DNA of 13,608 bases from Lachnospiraceae bacterium. GTDB lineage: Bacteria; Bacillota; Clostridia; Lachnospirales; Lachnospiraceae. Below the pieces are notes generated by a model. That model had not been told where the DNA came from. It ran no database searches and saw only the letters and a list, made by a program, of their open reading frames with translations. This document shows positions 13,414 through 13,608 of this stretch, one piece after another; positions within the stretch are counted from its first letter, which is position 1, and each line of letters opens with the position of its first letter. The position numbers and the translations under genes are program-made. Location of the stretch: contig JAGCRJ010000365.1 of the NCBI GenBank assembly GCA_017964745.1, forward strand, positions 1 through 13,608. The letters run 5' to 3'.

Positions 13414-13608
13414 TTAGAGGTCCTGCTGCTCTATCAACCAAGGCGTAGCGTTGCCTGAGGGAGTGCCGACATCGATCGTCTCCGTCTTAGGCGCTTCAGG
13501 ACTATTCACCTGTGGCTGAGAAGGGGGGGGCGGTGGCGAAGCAGGTTTCACCGCAGGTTTCGGAGCAGGCTTTTCAGCTGGCTTGCTAACAGTAACAGGT
13601 TTTGCAGC
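13414..13608 (-). CDS. C-terminus of a Pro/Lys/Ala-rich protein (5' end beyond the window)
   Basis: The last 64 codons of a gene entering from the right edge, stop TAA at 13416-13414. The visible product is disordered: KPA/KPAP-type repeats (AEKPAPKPAVKPASPPPPP), then SQPQVNSPEAP and the end TPWLIEQQDL. Such linkers occur in cell-surface and regulatory proteins; no domain is visible, so function is unknown. A run of eight Cs on the coding strand (13530-13523) encodes part of the polyproline. The gene ends 35 nt before the chimeric ORF and is probably cotranscribed with it. Confidence 0.6.
   Translation of the reverse strand, partial: AAKPVTVSKPAEKPAPKPAVKPASPPPPPSQPQVNSPEAPKTETIDVGTPSGNATPWLIEQQDL

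Overview
The window looks like chromosome of a Gram-positive member of the Clostridia, most likely Lachnospiraceae. The basis is moderate GC, strong Gram-positive ribosome binding sites, TTGACA/TATAAT-type promoters, lipoproteins with Cys lipoboxes, and typical clostridial families (Lgt-like membrane protein with a phosphodiester glycosidase, HD-GYP protein, PrsA-like foldase, long-form branched-chain aminotransferase). This is inference from protein resemblance; no marker gene is present.

Layout. (1) 1-2394, minus: a membrane-anchored phosphodiester glycosidase (NAGPA-type) gene overlaps by 4 nt a polytopic Lgt-like membrane protein gene that runs off the left edge. (2) 2481-4693, plus: a small conserved-looking 91-aa protein, then a methyl-accepting chemotaxis protein with its own promoter. 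(3) 4692-7901, minus: an apparent operon ilvE - prsA-like lipoprotein - HD-GYP phosphodiesterase, convergent with the chemoreceptor. A perfect 12-bp hairpin covers both stop codons. (4) 8017-9297, plus: a leucine-rich-repeat lipoprotein with a low-complexity stalk and a strong terminator. (5) 9346-10394, minus: an AT-rich accessory cassette lying between two intrinsic terminators. It holds a coiled-coil/HTH protein, an overlapping PD-(D/E)XK nuclease-like protein resembling CdiA-type toxin domains, a hairpin-rich non-coding stretch and a small membrane ORF. Its promoter is overlapped by an inverted repeat that looks like an autoregulatory operator. (6) 10476-13608, minus: a run of genes ending in dTMP/folate metabolism: the tail of a Pro/Lys-rich protein, a chimeric NYN/beta-CASP ORF, thyA and folA.

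How the genes relate. thyA and folA are a classical pair: thymidylate synthase makes dihydrofolate and DHFR recycles it. Both genes are followed, directly at the stop codon, by hairpins with different stems but the same loop core. This suggests a mobile or regulatory hairpin family.

The most unusual items are the 483-aa ORF at 11927-13378 (the first ~95 residues of a NYN nuclease joined in frame, at a shared EIEV, to a beta-CASP hydrolase lacking its HxHxDH metal site), the nuclease/HTH cassette with its operator, and the loop-conserved hairpins after thyA and folA.
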